Source: JBCBKU01 sp965267475
GTDB lineage: Bacteria; Pseudomonadota; Alphaproteobacteria; Rhodobacterales; Rhodobacteraceae
Assembly: GCA_965267475.1 (NCBI GenBank)
Contig: OZ254079.1
Coordinates: 3,534,001-3,598,000, forward strand
Direction of reading: 5' to 3'
Length of the DNA: 64,000 bases
The position numbers and the translations under genes were made by a program. The notes beneath the pieces were generated by a model. The model was not told where the DNA came from. It saw nothing but the letters and a program-made list of their open reading frames with translations, and did not search any database. Below are positions 53,815 to 61,708 of this stretch, piece after piece. Within the stretch, counting starts at the first letter, position 1, and each line of letters begins with the position of its first letter.

Positions 53815-55104
53815 ATGGTGTCTGACGCAGATATTCCTTTCGCAGAATTGCCATCCGCTGCACGTCGGCATGTGTATCTCTTTCAGGGGCACCAGTTTCT
53901 TGACCGTTTCGCAATGGGGGTGGTCGTGGCCGTTACGGCTCTCGCTTTGCAAGGACGGGGCTTGGGTGTCGGTGACATTGGAGCCCTCTTTGCGGTCTAT
54001 GCCGCCGTCACGTTGACAGCCGAACTACCCTTTGGCGGGCTAGCAGATGGGGTGGGGCGCAAGCCTGTATTTCTGATAGCGACGGTAGCGAGCGGGATGG
54101 CATACGCCGTTTTTATTATGTCCGACGCGTTCTGGCCTCTCGCCGCTTCATTCGGATTGGTCGGCCTCGGTCGCGCATTGCGGTCGGGAACGCTAGACGC
54201 CTGGTACGTGGAAGGACTGAGGACGCATGCGCCCAGTGTCGAAATCCAACCCCTTCTGGCGCGTGCGCAAACGGCAAACTTCGCGGGGCTTGGCGTTGGA
54301 GCGATTGTGGGCGGGTTCCTTCCCGGTCTTGTGGCAGGGAACAGCCCTTCCGAGCCATTGGTCGGTCGAACCGATTACGACGTGTCCTATGCGGCCGGAC
54401 TTGCGCTGACACTTGTCGTTTTTGCCTACACGGTCGTTCTGATCCGGGAACCGGCCCGACCCCTGAACGGGGCGGTCGTGCTGCGCGAGATACGGGCCGT
54501 GCCCGGCACGATCCGAGACGGCGCCCGGCTCGTGACCTCGCACAGGGCGCTCTTTCTGCTACTAGCGATCCTGACTCTGATGCTCTTCGCCACCAATCCG
54601 GTCGAGGTGCTTTGGCCCACTGTGGTGCAGGCCATGCTCGATCCCGAACGCGCCGCAGCCACGGTGGGGCTTTTGACGGCAGGATATTTTTTAGCGATTG
54701 CGGTGGGCGCAAGCTTCGCCGGACAGGTTGGCCGCCTGTTCAGACGCCGTCATGCGGTCACGCTTGCGGCGGTTCTTGCGACGCTCATCGTTTGTCAGAT
54801 CGCATTGGCCCTGCAAGGATCACTTATCGGTTTCATCGTTGTGTTTCTCTTTTTTTCCGTTGCATTGGGACTGTCGGAGTCGCCCGCTGCCAGCATCTTG
54901 CACGCAAACGTGCCGGACAACCGCCGCTCTACGATCCTTTCGGTTCAGTCGCTTCTCAAACAGTTGGGTGCAATGGTCGGCCTCCTTGTCCTTGGCTGGA
55001 TTGGCGAGTCTGACGGTGTGAGCACTGCGTGGATCACTGGGACGATCGGCCTGGCGGGCGCCGCAGTTCTCGCGGTCCTGCTGGCCAGGCAAACACGGCG
55101 CTAG
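53815..55104 (+). CDS. MFS transporter (module C cargo)
   Basis: A 429-residue protein with about 12 hydrophobic helices and the MFS loop motif GGLADGVGRKPVFLI between helices 2 and 3, repeated weakly as GQVGRLFRRRHAV in the second half. Likely a proton-driven exporter of small molecules. Unlike modules A, B and D, its GC content matches the chromosome. It begins 87 bp past copy 3, with only a weak ribosome site before 53815. Substrate unknown; it may work with the reductase-like gene that follows on the other strand. Confidence 0.85.
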   Translation: MVSDADIPFAELPSAARRHVYLFQGHQFLDRFAMGVVVAVTALALQGRGLGVGDIGALFAVYAAVTLTAELPFGGLADGVGRKPVFLIATVASGMAYAVFIMSDAFWPLAASFGLVGLGRALRSGTLDAWYVEGLRTHAPSVEIQPLLARAQTANFAGLGVGAIVGGFLPGLVAGNSPSEPLVGRTDYDVSYAAGLALTLVVFAYTVVLIREPARPLNGAVVLREIRAVPGTIRDGARLVTSHRALFLLLAILTLMLFATNPVEVLWPTVVQAMLDPERAAATVGLLTAGYFLAIAVGASFAGQVGRLFRRRHAVTLAAVLATLIVCQIALALQGSLIGFIVVFLFFSVALGLSESPAASILHANVPDNRRSTILSVQSLLKQLGAMVGLLVLGWIGESDGVSTAWITGTIGLAGAAVLAVLLARQTRR

Positions 55105-55215
55105 CACCAGTCTGACTGCTTTGGCCGCTCGGGAATAGGTGCACTCCGTCGACGCCTTTCAACAATGAAAGCAGATCTAAGGACCGGGTCGATCATTGTT
55201 AGCTTTGATCCGCAT

Positions 55216-55239
55216 AACTCACTTTCGTGCCAGTGAGTT
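55216..55239. other. Small inverted repeat after the MFS gene
   Basis: AACTCACT and AGTGAGTT form a perfect 8-bp stem with an 8-nt loop in the 271-bp gap between convergent genes. It may be the end of either transcript. Nothing else was recognised in the gap. Confidence 0.35.
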
Positions 55240-55375
55240 GGTTAGCGTCCGCAGCGGAGTTCAGGAGTGAGCCCATTCTTGGAGAGATGGTTCACCGTAG
55301 CGAAGTTCGGCTTCTCCGATGCTGCCAAAAGATCAAACACTTGCCGCGTTCTAATCTGAGCTGCCGAAATACCTC

Positions 55376-56254
55376 TCAGCCTCTTTGACGGAGGTGCTCG
55401 AACAAAACCGCATTGCTCAGTCCGCCCTTGCCGTCCCGGAGCGCCTCGGCGGCATAGGCCCTCATACTGTCGACAAACCGCCCGTCAATGCCAGCATCCG
55501 CCATCACATTAGCCAGTTGCTGCATCGACCCCGCGCTTGTCTCAAGCGTGTTGAGCTCGGTCTCATAGGACCCATTCGCAATCATCGCGACGGACCGTTC
55601 CATCACCCCGCTCAGCACAGGCATCAAAGATGCACCAATCCCGCCGAAGGTCTCGACCGGCACACCCTCGGCATCACAGATCGCCGCTCCGTTGAGCACA
55701 CCGAACAGAAAGCTGAAATAGAGCGAAATCAACGCGGTGTTCAGGGCCGCCGCTTGCCCTGGATCATCGCCCACGCGAAAGGCAGTGCCACCAATTGCCT
55801 TGGCAAATGGATCGCAGAATGCAAACGCCTCTTCAGCCCCACCATAAAGAACAAGCAGGCCCTCCGTCCCGATATCCTTCGGAAACCCCATGATCGCGCC
55901 ATCAAGATAGCTGGCTCCGACATCTGCCGCCCAGCTTGCGGCAGCCCTTGCCTGCGCTGGCGTGCCTGTCGAAAGCTGGACAAGCGTCTTTCCTGACAAC
56001 CGCGCCTCGATCGAAGCCCCTCGAAGCACATCGTCCATGGCCGCGTAGTCCTGGAGACAAACGACAATCACATCGCTGGCGTCGACGGCGTCTTGAATGG
56101 TCAGGGCCACCGATGCGAGACCTTCGCTAAACGCTTCAGCTCTCGCGGGGCTCCGGTTCCAGACCGTCGTCTTCAACCCCGCGGCCACTGTCGCCCGAGC
56201 AACAGCCGACCCCATAAGGCCAAGTCCAACAACCGAAACACTGGTCGCCGTCAT
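55376..56254 (-). CDS. NAD(P)-dependent imine-reductase-like oxidoreductase (module C cargo)
   Basis: A 292-residue protein of the beta-hydroxyacid dehydrogenase/imine reductase type. The Rossmann motif GLGLMGSA opens it (VVGLGLMGSAVARATVAAG), NRSPARAE binds the NADPH phosphate, and the IRED-like stretch LDGAIMGFPKDIGTEGLLVL follows; a long all-alpha C-terminal domain dimerises. The catalytic Lys of hydroxyacid dehydrogenases is replaced (QAAALNTALIS), as in imine reductases. The ATG at 56254 is preferred; one at 56272 adds six residues. Confidence 0.82.
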   Translation of the reverse strand: MTATSVSVVGLGLMGSAVARATVAAGLKTTVWNRSPARAEAFSEGLASVALTIQDAVDASDVIVVCLQDYAAMDDVLRGASIEARLSGKTLVQLSTGTPAQARAAASWAADVGASYLDGAIMGFPKDIGTEGLLVLYGGAEEAFAFCDPFAKAIGGTAFRVGDDPGQAAALNTALISLYFSFLFGVLNGAAICDAEGVPVETFGGIGASLMPVLSGVMERSVAMIANGSYETELNTLETSAGSMQQLANVMADAGIDGRFVDSMRAYAAEALRDGKGGLSNAVLFEHLRQRG

Positions 56255-56454
56255 CGTCGATCTCCCCGTCACGGCGGAAGTTCCGCCAGAACCAGCCTAG
56301 GGGGCGGGCGTCCCTAAGTCGAGCACAGGCCAAGCCACGCAACACACGTTATTGACCCTTCAATGCGGTTCCGATGTCCCCAGCGATGCCGCCTTAACCT
56401 CTGTTGTGAAATTTTCGTTGATCGGCGCCATGTTGCCCAAGCATATTCCAATAC

Positions 56455-56904
56455 ATGGATACACCGACCCGATATATCGCCCAATTCAGTTGGGGCATGC
56501 TCCGTGCTCCCGCAGATGACCCAAGCGTTGCCCCCTTCTTCGAGGGCATCCCGGGCGTCCATGCCCGCGCCGACGCCAACCCCGGGTTCGTTTGGCGATG
56601 TGACGGAGAGCGAGCGCAGGGAGAGGCGGCCGGCTGGAAGCTTTTCGACAATGACCGCGTCATCACGTCATTTTCGGTCTGGAAGACGCCAGAAGCGCTC
56701 AAGGATTTCATCTATGATGGCGCGCACGGAGCCTTCTACAGCCGTCGCTCCGACTGGTTCGATCAGAACGCCCCGCGCGGGTACATCCTCTGGTGGGTCA
56801 CGCCGGGGGAGGAGCAAACTATCAACGACGCTTGGGCGATGTTCGACAAGTTCGCCTCCGAAGGCCCCTCGGACGAGGTCTTCACCTTCGCCGAATTGGT
56901 TTAG
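56455..56904 (+). CDS. DUF3291 protein (module C cargo)
   Basis: A 149-residue protein with the DUF3291 pattern: YIAQFSWGMLRAPADDPSV near the start, VITSFSVWKTPEALKDF and FYSRRSDWFDQNA, ending with a YILWWVTPG strand. The fold is a dimeric alpha/beta barrel resembling monooxygenase-like ABM proteins; function is unknown. It is the third gene between copies 3 and 4, divergent from the reductase-like gene 200 bp away. Confidence 0.75.
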   Translation: MDTPTRYIAQFSWGMLRAPADDPSVAPFFEGIPGVHARADANPGFVWRCDGERAQGEAAGWKLFDNDRVITSFSVWKTPEALKDFIYDGAHGAFYSRRSDWFDQNAPRGYILWWVTPGEEQTINDAWAMFDKFASEGPSDEVFTFAELV

Positions 56905-57431
56905 GCCACCAACCTCGTTCTCATTCGTCGCGTGCCGCCGCAATGACGAGATAACGTTCCCCTCAACTGCCGGCTTGTCTAATTTCGCATTGAGCGTCCT
57001 CACCCCGAAGCCGCCTTTGGCAAGAGGGAACCAAACGGCAGCTTTGTCCGCCTTGCCGCCAAGAGTGGCACCAACTGCCAACCCATACTTCCGCCGAGTA
57101 GAGGCGCTGATCGAATGCACCGAAGCCCTTCAGTCGACCTCGCCCGAACGGGACGACACGATCCTGGTGCGGGACCCGTTCGCGGACTGAGGGCGGGAAG
57201 TCCGGTGTGAGCCCAAAACCACCGCCTCCCAATCGATGTAGCCTTGGGTTGGTAGATGATACGGTACGCTGAAGGTGTGCGCCTTACCTTTCACGGCCCC
57301 GTTGTTCTCGATGTACCCGCGAAACAGCGAGAGGGCCGCTACTTAATCATTACTCGACGAAAGTAGATTTCTGTGCGTCTTGCCTTTGGATGCTTGGGCG
57401 ATACTCTGTAATCGAATGAGGGAAAGTCACT
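56905..57431. other. Gap containing purA-tail copy 4
   Basis: A 527-bp gap without a gene. The middle (57036-57224) is repeat copy 4; its left part is end sequence of module C and its right part (57225-57431) is leader of the module D gene, ending in a GAGGGA ribosome site. No RNA gene was recognised. Confidence 0.6.
57036..57224 (+). repeat. purA-tail repeat, copy 4, with upstream element segment
   Basis: The tail runs from 57094 to the stop at 57188-57190 and on to about 57224. The upstream segment reads TTTGTCCGCCTTGCCGCC and ends CCATACTTCCGCC. The tail frame reads RVEALIECTEALQSTSPERD, the most diverged of the five, suggesting greater age. Confidence 0.87.
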
Positions 57432-58163
57432 GTGACCGAACTGCTCATATATCCGGTTGGCTGTATACTTCTTCTAGGCCTTTGGCTTCAGAAGCGACGC
57501 CTTGCTAGTTTTCACAACGACTTCTACTTCAATCGAAGCGTCGTCGTTCAGGGTCACATCCTCCCCGCTGGGCCTGTACCTTGGTCATTCATATATTTCC
57601 GAGGCCCGGTTTTTGCGATGTTTAGACCTGATAGCACAGTCCGACTGACTGAGCTAGTTGTCGAACTGTCCAACATCGAAGAAGATATTGAGCGCTGGGC
57701 CAGCGATCGTTCTCACAAGCATCGAGAACTGCGTCTAAAGAACGCCAAATCGCTGCATAGCAAACGCACGCAAGAGATCAAGAGAAGAAGGTTCTGGTAT
57801 TTTCTGAAGTATCGACTCCACGGCTTCATGTTGTTGATCTTTGGATTGGGGTCAGTTGGTATCGTAATGAACGAGAGCCCTGGAATTGGCCCGATATATC
57901 TTACAGCACTGCTGTGCGTTGTGTTCATTTTTCAGTGGCTGTTTAGCTGGTTGTTTATTTCGTCCTCTTTCACAGTTTTCTTTATTGATGCGGTACAGGT
58001 GCTTCTGGACGATGTTGTATTTGAGTTTGCTTCAGAACTCGCGACGTCAGTGCTACAAGACCCCCAAGCTCTCATTTCACTCGGCGCCATGATTGTGTCG
58101 GCCCTGATCACATCACTTAGCGATGTAGCTGAAACCTTCGTTGACAATTTTGCACCGAATTAG
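57432..58163 (+). CDS. Unknown membrane protein (module D cargo)
   Basis: A 243-residue protein with an N-terminal helix (LLIYPVGCILLLGLWL), a charged middle with a heptad-like stretch (IEEDIERWASDRSHKHREL), then two helices (GFMLLIFGLGSVGIVMNE and IYLTALLCVVFIFQWLFSWLFI) and an amphipathic tail. Not recognised. GC content is low for the window, marking it as acquired. The GTG start at 57432 has GAGGGA upstream. Sole gene between purA-tail copies 4 and 5; a membrane effector is possible but unproven. Confidence 0.7.
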   Translation: MTELLIYPVGCILLLGLWLQKRRLASFHNDFYFNRSVVVQGHILPAGPVPWSFIYFRGPVFAMFRPDSTVRLTELVVELSNIEEDIERWASDRSHKHRELRLKNAKSLHSKRTQEIKRRRFWYFLKYRLHGFMLLIFGLGSVGIVMNESPGIGPIYLTALLCVVFIFQWLFSWLFISSSFTVFFIDAVQVLLDDVVFEFASELATSVLQDPQALISLGAMIVSALITSLSDVAETFVDNFAPN

Positions 58164-58251
58164 CGCTTTGTGCTTATTAAGAGTGATTGAACGAGGTGAC
58201 CAATCTTCTTTGGCAGACGGCCAAACTGGCCAAGTTCAGAATTATGATCAA

Positions 58252-58419
58252 AGTCTGCTTTGTCCGCATTGCCGCCAAGCAAAGCACCGACTGCCATCCG
58301 ATAATTCCACCGGGTCGAGGAACTGATCGATTGCCCCGTTGCGCTTCTGTTGACCTCACCCGAGCGGGACGACACGATCCTGTTGCGGGGCCCGTTCGCG
58401 GACTGAGTGCGGGATGTCA
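58252..58419 (+). repeat. purA-tail repeat, copy 5, with upstream element segment
   Basis: The tail runs from 58310 to the stop at 58404-58406 and on to about 58419, where similarity stops. The upstream segment reads TTTGTCCGCATTGCCGCC, then CCGATAATTCCACC. The tail frame reads RVEELIDCPVALLLTSPERD. It is the outermost copy and probably the original purA tail. Confidence 0.87.
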
Positions 58420-58420
58420 G

Positions 58421-58645
58421 CTACGCGCAACAGGACTTGCCTGCCTGGATGGGAGGGCACGGCACGGTCGCGTATGAGCAAAAAACACAACAGTCCCCGT
58501 CCAGTGGCTTCAAAACGGTGCTGCAACCCTTGCATTCATAGAACCATTGGCAGGCATCTGTCGGCATCGTTTCTGTCTCAACGTGGCCGCAGGACGGACA
58601 TGTAAGCGTCGAGGCAAGTTCTATTTCTGTTTCTTCTGTCGCCAT
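58421..58645 (-). CDS. Small Cys-rich zinc-ribbon-like protein (GDCCVFCSY family)
   Basis: A 74-residue protein with LTCPSCGH and FYECKGC pairs forming a likely zinc ribbon, then GDCCVFCSYATVPCPP and a final SCC. This family of small cytosolic proteins often sits beside mercury-transport genes, and a MerF-like gene precedes it here, overlapping by 25 bp. Metal binding is very likely; whether it handles mercury is inference. It lies immediately after purA-tail copy 5, so it may be the original purA neighbour. Confidence 0.75.
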   Translation of the reverse strand: MATEETEIELASTLTCPSCGHVETETMPTDACQWFYECKGCSTVLKPLDGDCCVFCSYATVPCPPIQAGKSCCA

Positions 58646-58830
58646 AGCGCATACCCCGTCAAAACCAGAAATCCCGCGAGCAATGGGAGCAGAACGGCAT
58701 CGCTATACAGGACGCCGAGCAATGCCGTCAGGCCAAGTGCGGGAAGAACGACCGGCAGAAGCGGTGTAAAGCACCACACCGCCGTTAAGGTGGCCCCCGT
58801 CAGCCCGAATGCGAACAATTTGTTCTTCAT
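58621..58830 (-). CDS. MerF-like small membrane transporter
   Basis: A 69-residue protein with two helices and the MerF plan (LTGATLTAVWCFTPLLPVVL; LLAGFLVLTGYALW). In MerF a vicinal Cys pair in CCFTP and a second C-terminal pair pass Hg(II) inward. Here the first pair is WCFTP, a single Cys, and the C-terminal pair is absent; the partner Cys-rich protein may supply thiols. No merR or merA is present. Start at 58830; upstream frame residues are noise. Confidence 0.7.
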   Translation of the reverse strand: MKNKLFAFGLTGATLTAVWCFTPLLPVVLPALGLTALLGVLYSDAVLLPLLAGFLVLTGYALWRQKKQK

Positions 58831-58908
58831 ACTGGCGCATATCCCATACCCGCCGGGTTCAATGGAACGTACACCACGATGGCAAAGGTTCAAATTGTCG
58901 GTTCGCCC

Positions 58909-59823
58909 TCAATCGCAGTCGAAGGCTCCGATGTGCCCAAGAACCGAATAGGCGATGTCCTTCCGTTTCGAAAGATACCGTGTATCCGGCATGTCCATGT
59001 TCAGGGCAAAGACGTAAACTTCATCCGGGCATTCCAGCCAGCCAACGAACCAGCCGATATCCATGCTTTCTTTGCTGTACCGCCAGCCGGTTTTTGATCG
59101 CATGACCCAGTTGGCCTTTCGATCGCTGACCATGATGTCCCGTGCCGCCGCATATGTGGCCTCGGAAAGCGGCAATTGGCGACGCGCCAGCCTTGACAGA
59201 AATTCGATTTGCTCGACGGCGGAAATATTCAGCGTGTCGTCCAGCCAATAGGTGGTGAGTTGGTCGATGGATCCGACATCGGCGTTGCCGTAGCCAAAAC
59301 TTGCCAACCCTTCGGCCATGGTCCTTGTGCCAGCGGTCCGGGCGATTTCTTGAAAGACCCACACCACCGAATTCCGAAACGCGGACGCCAACGTGTGATC
59401 CTGGTTCCACGCTCTGGACGATCTGACACTTCCGTCCCAGCGAAAGACAGAAGTCGGCGTCGCCAACCCGGTTTCAAGCGCGATCAGAGTGTGCGGAATC
59501 TTGGACGTGGACGCGGGCGAAAACCGCTGCTGCGCGCGATGTCGATTGCTGATCCAGATTTGCCCATCCGACTGGCGCTTGACGACGACCGCAACTTGTT
59601 CGGTTTGGAGGCCGGTATTCTGAACGACGTGCCCGATATCGATCGTATCGGCCGCAACCGGCATCCCGGACCCGCCCACCCCCAATGCGCAGACAAAAAG
59701 CAGAGGCCGGATGGCCCGCGACGTCCAGGCGCGCGCCCGGGCAAGCGCTTCTTTTGCGGTCGTTTCGGTGGTCCGGACCGTTGTCATCGATGTGCGGCCG
59801 AGGGAACCGAGATCTGTCTTCAT
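58909..59823 (-). CDS. Class D (OXA-type) beta-lactamase
   Basis: A 304-residue serine beta-lactamase homologue. Ser105-Thr-Ser-Lys108 is the nucleophile and carbamylated-Lys motif (FSPASTSKIPHT), Ser152-Val-Val the second, Tyr178-Gly-Asn the YGN motif and Lys244-Thr-Gly the KTG box. The conserved ISAVEQIEFL stretch is also present. A hydrophobic export signal (RPLLFVCALGVGGSGMPVAA) follows an unusually long, charged N-terminus; a later start at 59787 is possible. It should act in the periplasm on penicillins. No mobile genes flank it, so it looks like a resident enzyme. Confidence 0.88.
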   Translation of the reverse strand: MKTDLGSLGRTSMTTVRTTETTAKEALARARAWTSRAIRPLLFVCALGVGGSGMPVAADTIDIGHVVQNTGLQTEQVAVVVKRQSDGQIWISNRHRAQQRFSPASTSKIPHTLIALETGLATPTSVFRWDGSVRSSRAWNQDHTLASAFRNSVVWVFQEIARTAGTRTMAEGLASFGYGNADVGSIDQLTTYWLDDTLNISAVEQIEFLSRLARRQLPLSEATYAAARDIMVSDRKANWVMRSKTGWRYSKESMDIGWFVGWLECPDEVYVFALNMDMPDTRYLSKRKDIAYSVLGHIGAFDCD

Positions 59824-59903
59824 GGCGGACCTGGACGATGCAAACGCAGGCGCAGGCATGGCCCATAGCGCCCTTTCCAACAGATATCTATGCGACCCGG
59901 CAC

Positions 59904-60545
59904 TCAGGTCCGGCTGGTCAGTAACCTTAGCCCGGCCAACGCGAAGAACGTGCCCAGAACCGCCTGGATGCCGCGACGCGCCTTGCGATAGATGCGCAGC
60001 ATAACCGGCGTCGAAAACGCGACCGCGTAGAGCAGGTGAATGACAACCGACAGCGCGAATGTTCCAAGCACGATCACGGCCCCGACCCACAAAGGCGCCC
60101 CGTCCCGAAGCCCCAGCGAAATAATCGCGATCCACGCGAGCGCCGCCTTCGGGTTTGTCATCTGAATGATATAGCCCCGCCGAAAATACCCAAACGGCGT
60201 CCGCCGCCCCCCGGCCAGTTCCTTGGCCTCGAAATCCTGTCCGGAAAAGGCAGATCTGAAGGACTTGTAGGCCAACCAGAGCAGATAGAGCCCGCCAAAA
60301 ACCTTGATCACAAGCAGTGCCGAGGCATAGGTCGCCAGGAGTGCCGACAATCCCGACACAGTGAGCAGCGCCCAGGTAAATGACCCGGTCGCCACCCCCA
60401 TGGCCAGCGCCATACCCGACGCACGATTGACGCCCATCGACGTGCCGATGACCGCAAGAATGTTCGGCCCCGGGCTGGCGATGGCGAGAAGAAAGGCGGA
60501 ATAGGCGAGAAGAATACCGGGGAGGTATAGTGAAATGTCCTGCAT
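59904..60545 (-). CDS. LysE/RhtB-family amino-acid exporter
   Basis: A 213-residue membrane protein with six helices and the family signature ASPGPNILAVIGTSMGVNRASG in the first third; a TNPKAALAWIAI segment follows in the middle. The family exports amino acids or their analogues. It begins on its own promoter, 135 bp downstream of the end of the SMP-30 gene. Substrate unknown. Confidence 0.9.
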   Translation of the reverse strand: MQDISLYLPGILLAYSAFLLAIASPGPNILAVIGTSMGVNRASGMALAMGVATGSFTWALLTVSGLSALLATYASALLVIKVFGGLYLLWLAYKSFRSAFSGQDFEAKELAGGRRTPFGYFRRGYIIQMTNPKAALAWIAIISLGLRDGAPLWVGAVIVLGTFALSVVIHLLYAVAFSTPVMLRIYRKARRGIQAVLGTFFALAGLRLLTSRT

Positions 60546-60680
60546 GGTTCGACCTTACGCTCAGCGGATTTGTTCGCATTATGTTCCAGCTTGTCCCACC
60601 AGACAAATCATTTCGCCTGTGCCGGGCCGCGCGCAGGGGGGCATAGGGACAAGCGGAGCGGATGCGGCGCGTCTGGCGCC

Positions 60681-61583
60681 TTAGTCGATGCGGGACCAGC
60701 CGGGGATCATCGGCGCGCCGGATGTACGCGTGTCGATCGCGTAAAGGCTGGTCGAGGCCGTGATGAAAAGCCGGGTCCGGTCCGGGCCGCCGAAACAAAA
60801 GTTCGTCGACTTCTCAGGGGTTTCGATGACGCCCAAATGCGTCGCATCGGGTGCAAACACATGCACGCCGCCCGGACCATTACAGAAGATCCGGCCCGAA
60901 AGGTCGGTCTTCATGCCGTCTGGCACGCCCTCACCTTCGCCCGTGACTTCGGCCCAGACGGCGCCACCGCTCAGCGATCCGTTCGGCGAAACGTCAAAGC
61001 ACCGGATCGTCGGGCCCCAGCTGTCATTGACGAAAAGCCGGCTTTCATCGTTGGACAGGCAAAGCCCGTTCGGCTGCTGGAAGTCACGGACCACGCAGTG
61101 AAGCGCCCCATCCGGATCCAGCCGGAACACGCCCTGGAACGCAAGCTCTTGATCGCGGATCAGGCCGAGATCTTCGCGGGTCCGCCCGAAACTGGGATCG
61201 GTGAACCAGATCCGGCCGTGCGTGTCGCACACAACGTCATTGGGCGAGTTCAGTTCCTTGCCTTCGAAATGGCTGGCCAGGGTTCGGACCCGTTTGCCGC
61301 CATGGTCGTGCAGGACCAGATGGGACGAGGCGTGTTCGCAGGTGATGATCTGCCCGTCGCGATCGAAGAAATTACCGTTTCCCTGGTTGGACGGGTGGCG
61401 AAAGCTTTCCAGCGTTCCGTCCTGCAACAGCTTGTATTGGCGGCTTTCGGCGATATCGGAAAAGACCAGCCATTGGTCGCCCGGATGCCATATCGGCCCT
61501 TCGGTGAAGGTGAACCCGCCCGCGACTGTCTCAAGCCCTGTGCCGCTTTCGATGACGCCGTCGATGGCGTTCTGGGTGACCAT
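60681..61583 (-). CDS. SMP-30/gluconolactonase-family lactonase (second copy)
   Basis: A 300-residue beta-propeller protein with the same metal landmarks as the lactonase at 10380-11312: TEGPIWHPG, LNSPNDVVC and GVPDGMKTDLSG. It is a paralogue, not a recent duplicate. The ATG at 61583 lies only 4 bp past a duplicated gnd tail, and GGAAAGG within that tail acts as its ribosome site. It is therefore likely that this gene once followed gnd directly, a logical pair since gluconate leads to 6-phosphogluconate. Confidence 0.87.
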   Translation of the reverse strand: MVTQNAIDGVIESGTGLETVAGGFTFTEGPIWHPGDQWLVFSDIAESRQYKLLQDGTLESFRHPSNQGNGNFFDRDGQIITCEHASSHLVLHDHGGKRVRTLASHFEGKELNSPNDVVCDTHGRIWFTDPSFGRTREDLGLIRDQELAFQGVFRLDPDGALHCVVRDFQQPNGLCLSNDESRLFVNDSWGPTIRCFDVSPNGSLSGGAVWAEVTGEGEGVPDGMKTDLSGRIFCNGPGGVHVFAPDATHLGVIETPEKSTNFCFGGPDRTRLFITASTSLYAIDTRTSGAPMIPGWSRID

Positions 61584-61587
61584 GGCG

Positions 61588-61623
61588 CTACCTTTCCGCA
61601 ACCCATGGGCCGTGGTGGTCGCC
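61588..61623 (-). repeat. gnd-tail repeat (outer copy)
   Basis: Bases 61598-61623 match the gnd end at 63091-63116 exactly over 26 bp, and the frame continues to a stop at 61588-61590. It reads DGDHHGPWVAER and stop, like the gnd end DGDHHGPWVAGR and stop. It bounds the two-gene insert on the side away from gnd. Confidence 0.8.
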
Positions 61624-61708
61624 ATCGAAATTCCGCCGTGCTTGGATCAAGACAGCCGTTAACCAATCCGGGCCGGTCTTACGACCGGTGTTCCACGCGT
61701 CAACGACC

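Noticed and set aside
53485..53952. Upstream extension of the module B protein
   Set aside because: It reads backwards through the purA-tail copy and into the MFS start; the Met at 53484 is the credible start.
55105..55375. Possible RNA gene or gene remnant between the MFS and reductase genes
   Set aside because: No tRNA cloverleaf or coding pattern was found; only a small 8-bp inverted repeat stands out.
51691..58419. Integron cassette array
   Set aside because: The repeated sites are purA tails, not folded attC sites with GTTRRRY cores; cargo lies on both strands and no intI is present.
51691..58419. CRISPR array or simple tandem duplication of purA
   Set aside because: Spacers are 0.7-3.5 kb with genes, and only the purA tail is repeated, not upstream purA sequence.
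59824..60798. N-terminal half of a 629-residue minus-strand frame ahead of the beta-lactamase
   Set aside because: This part overlaps the LysE exporter gene out of frame and has no family character; only the beta-lactamase section is real.
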